The notes beneath the pieces were generated by a model that was not told the origin of the DNA, did not search any database, and worked only from the letters and a program-made list of their open reading frames with translations. A stretch of 42,788 bases of DNA, from the NCBI GenBank assembly GCA_947631615.1, contig CANRLX010000016.1, positions 1 to 42,788 on the forward strand. The letters run 5' to 3'. The stretch is from an uncultured Acetatifactor sp. Lineage in GTDB: Bacteria; Bacillota; Clostridia; Lachnospirales; Lachnospiraceae. This document shows, piece after piece, positions 1 through 8,184 of the stretch (the first letter of the stretch is position 1; every line of letters begins with the position of its first letter). A program made the position numbers and the translations under genes.

Positions 1-105
1 GTTAAAATTTGACAAAAAAATGAAGCCAATAAAGGCTTTGTAAGGTTTTTTATGTGGTTAAGCTGTCAAACTCCCGTTTTTATGTTGAAAAATAGCATAA
101 AGGGA

Positions 106-134
106 TTGATTTTACCGTTGCTATACGATATAAT
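106..134 (+). promoter_or_regulatory. Sigma-A type promoter of the riboswitch-diguanylate cyclase unit
   Basis: A -35 element TTGATT (106-111) and a perfect -10 TATAAT (129-134) are separated by 17 bases. Transcription would start at about 141, just before the c-di-GMP riboswitch, so the promoter serves the riboswitch and the GGDEF gene. The first 100 bases of the window are AT-rich and hold no gene I can support. Confidence 0.7.
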
Positions 135-144
135 AATAGTGTGT

Positions 145-214
145 ATATCGTGGCAAAATAGGCGAAAGCCTATGACGCAAAGCTATAGGGACTGTAAAAT
201 GTCAGCCAGTTGCA
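145..214 (+). promoter_or_regulatory. c-di-GMP-I (GEMM) riboswitch
   Basis: The conserved parts of the GEMM-I aptamer are visible in order. GGCAAA (152-157) is followed by a short stem ATAGGC/GCCTAT closed by a GAAA tetraloop (158-173), then GACGCAAAGC (174-183), then a second arm that starts TATAGGG and ends GTCAGCCAG (201-209). The tetraloop would dock into the second arm, as in known class I aptamers. An intrinsic terminator follows six bases later and a GGDEF protein gene follows that, which is a known arrangement for this class. I cannot see a clear antiterminator, so the direction of control (ON or OFF) is open. Confidence 0.88.
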
Positions 215-219
215 TTTTT

Positions 220-252
220 GACATCACAGATGCCCTGTGATGTCTTTTTTTT
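220..252 (+). terminator. Intrinsic terminator, expression platform of the c-di-GMP riboswitch
   Basis: A perfect 10-bp stem GACATCACAG/CTGTGATGTC (220-229 and 235-244) with a 5-base loop is followed by eight T residues (245-252). It sits between the aptamer and the coding sequence, so it is most likely the regulated terminator. Confidence 0.85.
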
Positions 253-311
253 GGAGGGATATCCTGTTTTGCTTTGCGGGGCCTGTGAGGAAAGGGTGAA
301 ATGGTGAGATC

Positions 312-2069
312 ATGAATTTTTACAGCGGAACTGCGACCATTGACGAGCAATGTTTTCTGATAAAAGAAGATGATGCTTTTTACAATTTCCTGAAAATGGA
401 TATGTATGCGCCGATCTCCGACAGCGTACATCCGGGGGATGTGGGAAGCTTTCTCGCATCCATCCAGGATATCATAAGCAAAAAGGTCGAACAGAATGTG
501 GTTGCGGTGCGTCTGAGAAGATACGACGGGGAATACCGCTGGTTTATGATCTTTGAGTCGCCGGAGGCATTTGACTATCAGAACCGCACGCTGATCAATT
601 TAAAGCTGATGGACGTGGAGGAGACGGATGCCCACAACAAGCGTATGCAGGAGCAGAACGACGAGTACATTGCCTACCTGAATCTCTTAAACGGCATCCT
701 GATCGACTATGACGTGGTCTCCAAACAGATAGAGCTCTTTTTGATGGAGCGCGACAAGAGGATGGATCTGTTCTCCGGCTCCATGGAGACCTTCCGGCAG
801 GAGTGGGTGAAGGGAAATGTGAAGCCGTCCTGCGTCAACACCGTTGAAAAGATATGTGACGGGCTCGAGGCGGGAGAGACGATTTCGGAGGAAGTGAAGC
901 TCAAGGATTTTTCCGGCAGCGGCAAGTATCAGCCGTACACCGTCAGATGTGAACCGATCCGGAAGAAGGGGCAGATCGTGCGCATGGTCGGCTGCATGAT
1001 CTCCAGCGGACAGCATCAGGACAAGGAAACCATGCTGGGCATCGACTACACCAAGGACACCGGCATTGACGTGCTGAACAAGAGGGCGATCATCGACTAT
1101 GCCAAGAGGGCCATACGGGTTATGGCTCCCGGCAAAAAGGTGTATCTTGCGGTGATCGACCTGGACAATTTTAAGATCATCAACGACACCCTTGGCCATT
1201 TGTTTGGGGACGAGGTGCTGGCCGCGTCTGCGGAGGTGATCAAGGACGCTGTGGGCAACCGCGGAATGGTGGGGCGCATCGGCGGCGACGAGCTGTTTAT
1301 CGTGGTGGATCAGGTCACGGAATACGAGGAGATCCGTAACCTGCTTCGGTCCATCCGTATCAATATCGAGTGGCTCTACAAGGGAAAGAGGGACGATGTA
1401 AATCTCACCTGCTCTATCGGCGCCGCCGCATATCCGGATCACGGAGACTGTTACGAGAAGGTCTTTCAGCTGGCGGACGCTATGCTGTACCGCGCAAAGG
1501 AGAAGGGCAAGAACCGCTATGTCATCTACCGTCCTGAAATACACGGCGCGGTGGACCAGACGGAGGACAATGTAAAGGTAGTCGACAACCTAAAGAGCGA
1601 CAAGATCGGGATCCTCCAGAGAATGTTGGAGCACTATCTCGTCAAGCGGAATGTGACCAACGAGATGCTGGTGAGGGAGGTCGCGTATGGCTTTGGCCTG
1701 GACGAGATCCAGCTGATCACGGTGGACAATACGTTAAACTTCAGCTGGACGCCGGAGAGGTATACCTCCGAGCTGAAGGAGATCTCATATGTCCATCTGA
1801 GCGAAGAGTTTCTGAGCATGTTTGACCAGGAAAACCTCTTTGTGATGGACGGTATCTTCAACCTGGGGAACGCAGATCCCGCTCTGCAGGAGCTTCTTCG
1901 GAAAAAGCAGATCGAGTCCGCGCTCTTTTACAAAATCGTGGAGAATGGTAAGTACAGGGGCTACATAATATTTGCCAAGAAGAACGGAAGGAGCAGCTGG
2001 TCGGTGTTGGAGATGCTGGCGCTGTCGGTGGTCGGAAAGGTGATCGCTATGGCCACCGTGGGAGTCTGA
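312..2069 (+). CDS. Diguanylate cyclase with PAS-like N-terminus and GAF-like C-terminus
   Basis: This 585-residue protein has no membrane segment and should be a cytosolic enzyme that makes c-di-GMP from two GTP. Residues 1-110 and about 115-245 look like two PAS-type sensor folds (for example YDGEYRWF near 75-82). The GGDEF domain spans about 255-410, with the metal-binding VIDLDNFK segment and the signature GGDEL at 324-328 (L instead of F, still typical of active enzymes). No RxxD inhibitory site is present nine residues upstream, where GNRG is found. The last 150 residues look GAF-like. The ATG at 312 has only a weak purine-rich RBS (GGTGAG). With the upstream c-di-GMP riboswitch, control by product probably acts on the mRNA rather than on the enzyme. 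Confidence 0.9.
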   Translation: MNFYSGTATIDEQCFLIKEDDAFYNFLKMDMYAPISDSVHPGDVGSFLASIQDIISKKVEQNVVAVRLRRYDGEYRWFMIFESPEAFDYQNRTLINLKLMDVEETDAHNKRMQEQNDEYIAYLNLLNGILIDYDVVSKQIELFLMERDKRMDLFSGSMETFRQEWVKGNVKPSCVNTVEKICDGLEAGETISEEVKLKDFSGSGKYQPYTVRCEPIRKKGQIVRMVGCMISSGQHQDKETMLGIDYTKDTGIDVLNKRAIIDYAKRAIRVMAPGKKVYLAVIDLDNFKIINDTLGHLFGDEVLAASAEVIKDAVGNRGMVGRIGGDELFIVVDQVTEYEEIRNLLRSIRINIEWLYKGKRDDVNLTCSIGAAAYPDHGDCYEKVFQLADAMLYRAKEKGKNRYVIYRPEIHGAVDQTEDNVKVVDNLKSDKIGILQRMLEHYLVKRNVTNEMLVREVAYGFGLDEIQLITVDNTLNFSWTPERYTSELKEISYVHLSEEFLSMFDQENLFVMDGIFNLGNADPALQELLRKKQIESALFYKIVENGKYRGYIIFAKKNGRSSWSVLEMLALSVVGKVIAMATVGV

Positions 2070-2121
2070 GAGGAGGGCGTGTCTGACGGACAGGCCAAAA
2101 GCCCACGGCGGAGGGCGCCGC

Positions 2122-2150
2122 TTGACCGTATAGGGTAAGTGTGTTATAAT
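2122..2150 (+). promoter_or_regulatory. Sigma-A promoter of the cobalamin-regulated operon
   Basis: TTGACC (2122-2127) and TATAAT (2145-2150) are separated by 17 bases. It lies 53 bases after the GGDEF gene and directly upstream of the cobalamin riboswitch. No convincing terminator separates it from the GGDEF gene. Confidence 0.8.
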
Positions 2151-2175
2151 ACTGCCGAAAACAGAATAGAGGTAA

Positions 2176-2342
2176 CAGTAAGGTGTCGAAACCGTCAGCG
2201 TTTTGATGGGTTTCGGTGAAAAGGGAAACAGGTGTAAATCCTGTGCGAACTCGTCACCGTGATCAGGGAGCAGAAGCCGATATGCCACTGGGAAACCGGG
2301 AAGGCGGCAATGCGATGATCTGTGAGCCGGGAGACCTGCCTT
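2176..2342 (+). promoter_or_regulatory. Cobalamin (B12) riboswitch
   Basis: The main conserved blocks of the cobalamin aptamer appear in order: AAGGTGTCG near 2180, AAAGGGAAACAGGTG (2219-2233) with AAATCCTG next to it, GCAGAAGCC (2270-2278), GCCACTG (2284-2290), GGGAAGGCGGCAATG near 2298-2312 and the closing GAGACCTGCC (2331-2340). The order and spacing fit the AdoCbl-type class. The first gene downstream is a CbiK homologue, which agrees with B12 control. Confidence 0.93.
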
Positions 2343-2455
2343 ATTGTTGTACGGAAACGATCGTTTCAGGCCACGAGTAACTGGTTGTACGCGTATACCT
2401 GCAGGAAACCCCATTCTTTTGGAGAGCGTCCTGTAGGCTTGTTTTGTGTGTCGAT

Positions 2456-2496
2456 CCTTTACTGCAGCGCGGCTGGGGCCAGGTAAAGGTTTTTTT
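2456..2496 (+). terminator. Intrinsic terminator of the cobalamin riboswitch
   Basis: CCTTTAC (2456-2462) pairs with GTAAAGG (2483-2489), and the arm encloses a GC-rich inner hairpin. Seven T residues follow (2490-2496). It is 58 bases before the first start codon of the operon, so it is the likely expression platform. The 110 bases between aptamer and terminator could hold an antiterminator, which I did not resolve. Confidence 0.75.
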
Positions 2497-2554
2497 ATGC
2501 CGACGTTTCCGCACCGGTTTTCTACACAAAACAAGAGGAAGAGAGGACGCAAAA

Positions 2555-3793
2555 ATGAGAAAAAAACAGTTTGCCTTACTGGTTGCCGGCATTGCCGTCT
2601 GCGCGGCGGCGCTGACAGGCTGCTCGCGGGAGGGAGAGGAAACCTCCGCCGGCGCTGTCCGGACCGATGCGCCTGCCCAAACCGAGGGGGAGGAGAGCCC
2701 GACGGGGGAGAGCAGCCTTTCGGATCCCGACAGGGAAGCAGCCGATCAGGTGGCGGCGCTGATCGATGCCATCTACGTGCAGAAGAGAACGGAGGACACC
2801 GATGCGCTGTGCGCCCAGGCAAAGTCCGCCTGGGACGCGCTGACCGATGCGCAGAAGGCCCTGGTGGAAGGGGAGAATGCCGATTGGGATTATTTTGGCA
2901 GAGACACCGGCGACGCCTCCCTGGACGATCCCAGGAACCAGGACGGGATCGGGGAAAACGAGATCCTGGTGGTCAGCTTCGGCACCTCCTTTAACGACAG
3001 CAGGGCCGCGGATATCAAGGGGATCGAGGACGCCATCCAGGAGGCCAATCCGGACTGGTCCGTGCGGAGGGCCTTTACGGCGCAGACCATCATCAACCAC
3101 ATACAGGCCAGGGACGGCGAGGCCATCGACAACATGGACCAGGCCCTGGAGAGAGCGGCGGCAAACGGTGTGAAACATCTGGTGATACAGCCCACCCACC
3201 TGATGCACGGGGCGGAGTACGACGAGCTGATGGAGGCGGTGGAAGCGTGCAAGGGGCAGTTTGCTTCGGTGAACGTGGCGGAGCCGCTTCTTGGTCCGGT
3301 GGGCAGCGGCGCGACGGCGCTCAATGCCGACAAGGCGGCGGTGGCCGAAGCGATCACGGACGCTGCGGTGAAAGAGGCGGGGTATGACAGCTTGGACGCC
3401 GCCGCAGAGGACGGCGCGGCCTTTGTCTTTTTGGGGCATGGAACCTCCCATACGGCCAAGGTGTCGTACAGTCAGATGCAGTCCCAGATGGAGGATCTGG
3501 GCTATGAGAATGTGTTTATCGGCACGGTGGAGGGAGAGCCGGAGGAGACCTCCTGTGAAGCCGTGATAGAGGCGGTGGAACAGGCGGGCTATCGGAAGGT
3601 GATCCTTCGTCCGCTGATGGTGGTGGCGGGAGACCACGCCAACAACGATATGGCGGGCGAGGATGAGGATTCCTGGCTTAATCAGTTCCTGGACTCCGGC
3701 CGTTTTGAGAGTGTGGAGGCACAGATCTTTGGACTTGGCTCCATTGAGGCCATCCAAAAGCTCTATGTGGAGCACACTGCGGAGGCGATGTGA
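2555..3793 (+). CDS. Lipoprotein CbiK-type anaerobic chelatase (sirohydrochlorin cobaltochelatase family)
   Basis: The 412-residue product starts at the ATG at 2555 behind GAGGAAGAGAGG. It has a lipoprotein signal peptide with lipobox LTGC (Cys about 23), so it should be anchored outside the membrane. Residues 35-115 form a low-complexity, helical linker region. The CbiK fold runs from about 130 (ILVVSFGTSF) to the end, with candidate metal-site histidines His215 and His218 (PTHLMHG) and His295 (GHGTSH), and the family motif VVAGDHANNDMAG. CbiK in the cytosol inserts Co2+ into sirohydrochlorin or its precorrin analogue. Extracytoplasmic relatives are known (periplasmic CbiK of Desulfovibrio, IhtB of Porphyromonas), where haem or tetrapyrrole binding has been proposed. 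Here, as first gene of a B12-regulated importer operon, a role in handling cobalt or corrinoids outside the cell is inferred. Confidence 0.88.
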   Translation: MRKKQFALLVAGIAVCAAALTGCSREGEETSAGAVRTDAPAQTEGEESPTGESSLSDPDREAADQVAALIDAIYVQKRTEDTDALCAQAKSAWDALTDAQKALVEGENADWDYFGRDTGDASLDDPRNQDGIGENEILVVSFGTSFNDSRAADIKGIEDAIQEANPDWSVRRAFTAQTIINHIQARDGEAIDNMDQALERAAANGVKHLVIQPTHLMHGAEYDELMEAVEACKGQFASVNVAEPLLGPVGSGATALNADKAAVAEAITDAAVKEAGYDSLDAAAEDGAAFVFLGHGTSHTAKVSYSQMQSQMEDLGYENVFIGTVEGEPEETSCEAVIEAVEQAGYRKVILRPLMVVAGDHANNDMAGEDEDSWLNQFLDSGRFESVEAQIFGLGSIEAIQKLYVEHTAEAM

Positions 3794-3795
3794 AT

Positions 3796-4797
3796 ATGAA
3801 GAAGAAAAACATAAAAATGAAAAACGTGGAAAATCCAGTAAACCGCCAAGGCTCTGACCATAAAAGCGGCCAGGAGATCGGCCTGAGGATCGGGGTGGCA
3901 CTGCTGGCGGCGGTATTGTTAGGCGGCTGCGGGAGTCCGGACGGCGCGTCTGGAACGGAGGGCGCTGAAAACACGGCCGTCTCCGCGGAGGAAAACGTTG
4001 GCACGATTCGGGAAAACGCTGAGAGCGCGCAGGCTTCCGGGCAGACGGGGGAGAGCCCGTCTTCGGACGTAACTGCGCTTTCGGATGGGACCTATATGGC
4101 CAGGTTTCAGACGGACAGCAGCATGTTTCATGTGAGCGAGGCATGTGACGGGAGGGGGATTTTGACCGTGGCGGACGGGGAGATGACGATCCATGTCTCC
4201 CTGGGGTCCAAAAATATTGTAAATCTCTACCCCGGGCTTTCGGAGGATGCGCAGAAGGAGGGGGCGGAGCTTTTGATGCCTACGGAGGATACCGTTACCT
4301 ACAGCGACGGCATGACGGAGGAGGTCTACGGCTTCGACGTCCCCGTACCGGCGTTGGATGCGGAGTTTGACCTGGCGTTAATCGGCGTTAAGGGAAAATG
4401 GTATGACCACAAAGTCAGCGTTTCCGATCCGCAGCCCGTTGACGAGGAGAGCCGGATGGCGGAAAGCGATCAACCTGCGGACGGCATTTACCAGGTGGAG
4501 ATCACGTTTGCGGGAGGAAGCGGAAAGGCCCGGATCCTGTCCCCCGTTACCGTCACCGTGGAGGACGGCAGGGTGACTGCCGCCGTGCAGTGGAACAGTG
4601 CAAATTACGATTACATGGTGGTGGACGGCGAGAAGTATCTGCCGGTGAACACAGAGGGGGATTCCCTGTTTGAGATTCCGGTCGCTTCGTTTGACACCGC
4701 GCTTTCGGTGGTCGGAGATACGGTGGCGATGAGTACGCCCCACGAGGTGGAATACACGCTGACCTTCCATTCAGACACCCTGACCGCGGTAGAATAA
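3796..4797 (+). CDS. Two-domain cell-surface lipoprotein of the cobalamin-regulated operon
   Basis: The 333-residue protein follows the CbiK gene by two bases. I chose ATG 3796, ten bases after GGAGG; an in-frame GTG at 3790 overlaps the previous stop but lies too close to the RBS. After a polar start comes a hydrophobic stretch with lipobox LGGC. Two beta-rich domains follow, about residues 95-215 (with DSSMFHVSE, SKNIVNLYPG and YGFDVPVP) and 220-330 (with NYDYMVVDGEKYLPV and STPHEVEYTLTF). The layout of paired beta-sandwich domains with a tyrosine-rich strand recalls NEAT-type haem-binding modules, but I cannot prove that family. Its place between a chelatase and a binding-protein gene suggests that it captures or hands over a tetrapyrrole ligand. 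Confidence 0.75.
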   Translation: MKKKNIKMKNVENPVNRQGSDHKSGQEIGLRIGVALLAAVLLGGCGSPDGASGTEGAENTAVSAEENVGTIRENAESAQASGQTGESPSSDVTALSDGTYMARFQTDSSMFHVSEACDGRGILTVADGEMTIHVSLGSKNIVNLYPGLSEDAQKEGAELLMPTEDTVTYSDGMTEEVYGFDVPVPALDAEFDLALIGVKGKWYDHKVSVSDPQPVDEESRMAESDQPADGIYQVEITFAGGSGKARILSPVTVTVEDGRVTAAVQWNSANYDYMVVDGEKYLPVNTEGDSLFEIPVASFDTALSVVGDTVAMSTPHEVEYTLTFHSDTLTAVE

Positions 4798-4845
4798 GGG
4801 ACGCGCTTCGGCAGTGCCTGTCCGTGTCAGAAAAGGGAGGAGAGA

Positions 4846-6030
4846 ATGAAGACAGGAAAAAGAGGGATGGTGTCCGGTTGTCTGTTTCTGATGGGACTGC
4901 TTTGGCTCTGGGGCTGCGGCGGTCCTTCTTCCGGTGGTGCAAAAGCTTCCCCGAAGGCGGTGCCCTTAGGGGAAACGGCGGGTGCGCAGACGGGCTTAAG
5001 GCTGGTCTATCAGGACAGCATGGAGCTTGCGTTTGCGGAAAATTTTTCCGTGGATCACTATGAGGGCGGCTATACGCTTCTGACGATTGCGGACGGCACC
5101 AAAATATTGGTGGTGCCGGAGGAAAAGGAGGTTCCGGAAGGGGTGGGGGAGGACGTCATCCTCCTGCGGCGGCCGGTGGGAGATCTCTATCTGGTGGCCT
5201 CCGCGTCAATGGATATGTTTGACGCATTGGATGCGGTGGATGCCGTAACGCTCTCCGGACAGAAGGAGGAGGGCTGGTATATCGACTCCGCCAGAGAGGC
5301 TATGGCGGAGGGGAGGATGCTCTACGCGGGCAAATACAATCAGCCGGACTATGAGCTGATCGTGTCAAAGGGGTGTTCCCTTGCCATTGAGAACAACATG
5401 ATCTCGCACGCTCCGGAGGTCGTCGAGATGCTTCAGTCTTTTGGAATACCGGTTATGATAGATGATTCCAGCTATGAATCCCACCCCCTGGGGCGGGTGG
5501 AGTGGATCAAATTCTACGGCGCGCTTCTGGGGGAGGAGGAGAAAGCTGAGCGGATATTTGAGGAGCAGACGGACATTTTGGAGAAGGTGACGGCAGACGA
5601 AAGGACGGACGGGACCGTCGCCTTTTTCTACCTCACCTCCAACGGAATGGCGCAGGTCCGCCAAAGCTCCGACTATGTGCCAAAGCTGATCGAGCTGGCG
5701 GGGGGAAGCTATGCTTTCGACGGGCTGGGCGATCCGGATTCCAGGCTCTCCACCATGAATCTGCAGCTGGAAGAATTTTACAGCGGCGCCAAGGACGCGG
5801 ATTTTCTCATTTACAACAGTTCCGTGGACGGAGGGGTCGCCTCCCTGGAGGAGTTGCTGGACAAATGGGAGCTGTTAAAGGATTTTCGGGCGGTGCAGGA
5901 GGGAAAGGTCTTCTGTACCACAAACGATCTGTACCAGCAGTCCATGTCCATAGGCTATCTGATGGAGGATATCCATCAAATGCTTTTGGGGGAAGAGGAC
6001 GACTTTCATTTTTTGTTCCGGCTGGAGTGA
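4846..6030 (+). CDS. Substrate-binding lipoprotein of a FecB/BtuF-type ABC importer
   Basis: The 394-residue lipoprotein begins at ATG 4846 behind GGGAGGAGAG and has lipobox LWGC. The mature part has the two-lobe plan of the helical-backbone binding proteins: a first lobe to about residue 185 (with the loop ending in KGCSLAIENNM), a long helix near 195-215, and a second lobe with WIKFYGALLGEEEKAERIFEE. This class binds siderophores, haem or cobalamin. The ligand cannot be read from the sequence; the cobalamin riboswitch upstream makes a corrinoid the best guess. The permease and ATPase genes follow at once. Confidence 0.85.
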   Translation: MKTGKRGMVSGCLFLMGLLWLWGCGGPSSGGAKASPKAVPLGETAGAQTGLRLVYQDSMELAFAENFSVDHYEGGYTLLTIADGTKILVVPEEKEVPEGVGEDVILLRRPVGDLYLVASASMDMFDALDAVDAVTLSGQKEEGWYIDSAREAMAEGRMLYAGKYNQPDYELIVSKGCSLAIENNMISHAPEVVEMLQSFGIPVMIDDSSYESHPLGRVEWIKFYGALLGEEEKAERIFEEQTDILEKVTADERTDGTVAFFYLTSNGMAQVRQSSDYVPKLIELAGGSYAFDGLGDPDSRLSTMNLQLEEFYSGAKDADFLIYNSSVDGGVASLEELLDKWELLKDFRAVQEGKVFCTTNDLYQQSMSIGYLMEDIHQMLLGEEDDFHFLFRLE

Positions 6031-6046
6031 GGAGGCGAGAGAGGAA

Positions 6047-7072
6047 ATGAAGCGGTGGGAGAAGAGCGCGAGATATGTCCTGGTATTTTGTCTGCTCGTG
6101 GCAGGGACGGCGGTCTTTTTTGGTTTTAACGTCTGCGTGGGAAGCGTGGACATATCGCTGGCCGATATTGTGCGGAGCATGGGGGGACTTGCAATCGACC
6201 GGACGGCCGAGAGGATCTTGTGGGACATTCGTCTGCCCAGGGCGCTTGCCGCGCTGATTCTCGGCGGGGCGCTGGCGCTGGCGGGATATCTGCTGCAGAC
6301 CTTTTTCCACAATCCCATCGCGGGGCCGTTTGTGCTGGGGATCTCCTCCGGAGCCAAGATGACGGTGGCGCTGGTCATGGTGTTTCTCATGGGAAGGTCG
6401 GTTCGGGTCAACTCTGCGGCGCTTATTGCGGCTGCCTTTTTGGGGGCGCTGTTATCCATGGGATTTGTTCTTTTGATGTCCCGCAGGGTGGAACAGATGT
6501 CCATGCTGGTGGTCAGCGGGGTGATGATCGGGTATATTTGTTCCGCGGTCACGGAGCTGGTGGTGACGTTTGCGGATGACGCGGATATTGTCAATCTCCA
6601 CAACTGGTCCAGAGGCAGCTTCTCCGGCATGACCTGGGAGAATGTGGAGGTTATGGCGGGGGTTACGGCGGCAGCCTCTGCGGCGGTGTTTTTTTTGGCC
6701 AAGCCTTTGAGCGCTTACGAGCTCGGGGAATCCTATGCCAGAAACCTGGGGGTGGATATCCGCCTGCTGCGCGCAGAGATGGTGGTTTTGTCCAGTATCC
6801 TGTCCGCCTGTATCGTGGCCTACGCCGGACCCATCTCCTTTGTGGGACTGGCGGCGCCCCATCTGGTGAAGCGTCTTTTGGGGACGGCTAAGCCGATCCT
6901 GATGATACCGGCCTGCTTTTTGGGGGGAAGCGTGTTTTGCCTGTTCTGCGATCTGCTGGCCAGAAACCTTCTGCCGCCCACGGAGCTTAGTATCAGCACG
7001 ATCACCGCGATCTTTGGAGCGCCGGTGGTGCTCTGGGTGATGATAAAGCGTAATCGGGAGAAAGCTGTGTGA
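6047..7072 (+). CDS. FecCD/BtuC-family ABC importer permease
   Basis: The 341-residue protein has about ten hydrophobic segments and typical family stretches: IRLPRALAALILGGALALAG near the start, NPIAGPFVLGISSGA in the first third, and GPISFVGLAAPHLVKRLLG followed by ELSISTITAIFGAPVVLW near the end. It starts at ATG 6047 after GAGAGGAA, 16 bases behind the binding-protein gene. The stop overlaps the start of the ATPase gene by one base (TGATG), so the two are translationally coupled. It should form the homodimeric channel of the importer. Confidence 0.92.
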   Translation: MKRWEKSARYVLVFCLLVAGTAVFFGFNVCVGSVDISLADIVRSMGGLAIDRTAERILWDIRLPRALAALILGGALALAGYLLQTFFHNPIAGPFVLGISSGAKMTVALVMVFLMGRSVRVNSAALIAAAFLGALLSMGFVLLMSRRVEQMSMLVVSGVMIGYICSAVTELVVTFADDADIVNLHNWSRGSFSGMTWENVEVMAGVTAAASAAVFFLAKPLSAYELGESYARNLGVDIRLLRAEMVVLSSILSACIVAYAGPISFVGLAAPHLVKRLLGTAKPILMIPACFLGGSVFCLFCDLLARNLLPPTELSISTITAIFGAPVVLWVMIKRNREKAV

Positions 7073-8172
7073 TGGATTATTATTTTTGGACGGAAAAAAT
7101 GAGCGTGGGCTATCAGGGAAAGCCGCTGATCGAGAAGATCGGGATCGGTCTGAAAAAGGGGGAGATCCTGACCCTGATCGGACCGAACGGAGCGGGCAAG
7201 ACCACGGTCCTAAAGAGCATTGCGAGACAGATCCGTCCTCTGCGGGGAGCGGTCTGGCTGGAGGGGAGCGATGTGGGGCGTATGTCCGGCGGGGAGCTGT
7301 CCCGAAGGATGGCCGTGGTGCTGACGGAGAGACTGCGGGGGGAGTTGATGACCTGTGAGGACGTGGTCGCCACCGGACGGTATCCCTACACGGGACGCTT
7401 CGGGATCCTGTCCGAGACGGATCGGCAGGCGGTCCGCGAGGCGATGGAGCTTGTGCATGTGACCGAGATCAAAGGGAAAGATTTTACCCGCATAAGCGAC
7501 GGGCAGAGACAGCGGGTGATGCTGGCCCGTGCCATCTGCCAGGAGCCGGAGCTTCTGATCCTGGATGAGCCCACCTCCTATCTGGATGTGAAATACAAGC
7601 TGGAGTTTCTGGCCGTCCTTCAAGAGCTGCGAAGCAGGAAGGGGCTGACGGTGATCCTGTCCCTCCACGAGCTGGAGCTGGCCCAGCGAATATCCGATAA
7701 GATCCTCTGCCTCAACGGAAAATACGTGGATCGGTTCGGAACGCCGGCGGAAATTTTTGAGGCGGGATATCTCTCTAAGCTGTTTGCTTTATCGATGGGC
7801 AGCTATGACGAGGAAACCGGAGACATGGAGCTTCCGGCGGCGCGGGGGGAGGCGGAGGTGTTTGTCATCGCCGGAGCCGGAACGGGGCGTTCGGTGTATC
7901 GGGAGCTGCAGCGGCGGGGGATTCCCTTTGCCACGGGGATCCTGTTTCAAAACGATCTGGATTATCCCGTGGCGAGAGCGCTGGCGGCCAGAGTGATCGC
8001 GTCGGAGGCGTTTGAGCCTGTGGCGGAGGAGACGCTTCTTGCGGCGAAGGACGCGATGGATGCCTGCCGGAGGGTGATCTGCTGCCGGAAGGCGTTCGGG
8101 ACGCTGGAGACCGCCGGACGGGAATTGCTGGACTACGCCGGAGAGCGCAAAAAGGAGATTGAAATGCGATAG
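7072..8172 (+). CDS. BtuD/FecE-type ABC ATPase with an extra C-terminal domain
   Basis: The 366-residue protein (ATG 7072; a GTG at 7069 is the alternative) has Walker A GPNGAGKT near residue 40, an ISDGQRQR signature in place of LSGGQ near 142, Walker B LLILDEPTSYLD and the switch histidine in SLHELEL. Normal family members end near residue 255. Here about 105 more residues follow, from VFVIAGAGTGRSVYRELQRR to the end, with a GxGTG turn that looks like the start of a Rossmann-like fold and a CRRVICC cluster. The extension may bind a nucleotide or regulate transport; this is inference. The ATPase should energise the importer encoded just upstream. Confidence 0.9.
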   Translation: MDYYFWTEKMSVGYQGKPLIEKIGIGLKKGEILTLIGPNGAGKTTVLKSIARQIRPLRGAVWLEGSDVGRMSGGELSRRMAVVLTERLRGELMTCEDVVATGRYPYTGRFGILSETDRQAVREAMELVHVTEIKGKDFTRISDGQRQRVMLARAICQEPELLILDEPTSYLDVKYKLEFLAVLQELRSRKGLTVILSLHELELAQRISDKILCLNGKYVDRFGTPAEIFEAGYLSKLFALSMGSYDEETGDMELPAARGEAEVFVIAGAGTGRSVYRELQRRGIPFATGILFQNDLDYPVARALAARVIASEAFEPVAEETLLAAKDAMDACRRVICCRKAFGTLETAGRELLDYAGERKKEIEMR

Positions 8173-8184
8173 GAGGTGCGGAGT

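Noticed and set aside
1..60. Possible terminator or promoter at the left edge (AAGCC/GGCTT hairpin and a TTGACA box)
   Set aside because: The stem is only five pairs and the TTGACA has no matching -10 box at 16-18 bases; the gene to the left is outside the window.
687..1544. 285-codon open frame on the - strand inside the GGDEF gene
   Set aside because: It lies fully opposite a gene with clear domains; the product (His- and Leu-rich) has no recognisable motif and no RBS. It is a composition shadow.
2444..2554. Upstream start for the CbiK lipoprotein at 2444
   Set aside because: That start lies before the riboswitch terminator and would place a charged segment ahead of the lipoprotein signal; ATG 2555 has a good RBS and a normal signal peptide.
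1785..2822. 345-codon open frame on the - strand over the cobalamin riboswitch
   Set aside because: It would cover a well-conserved + strand riboswitch and the ends of two real genes; the product is low-complexity (Pro/Arg/Ser-rich).
2576..4144. 522-codon open frame on the - strand across the CbiK and lipoprotein genes
   Set aside because: It is opposite two genes with lipoprotein signals and family motifs; the product is Arg/His-rich without a family pattern.
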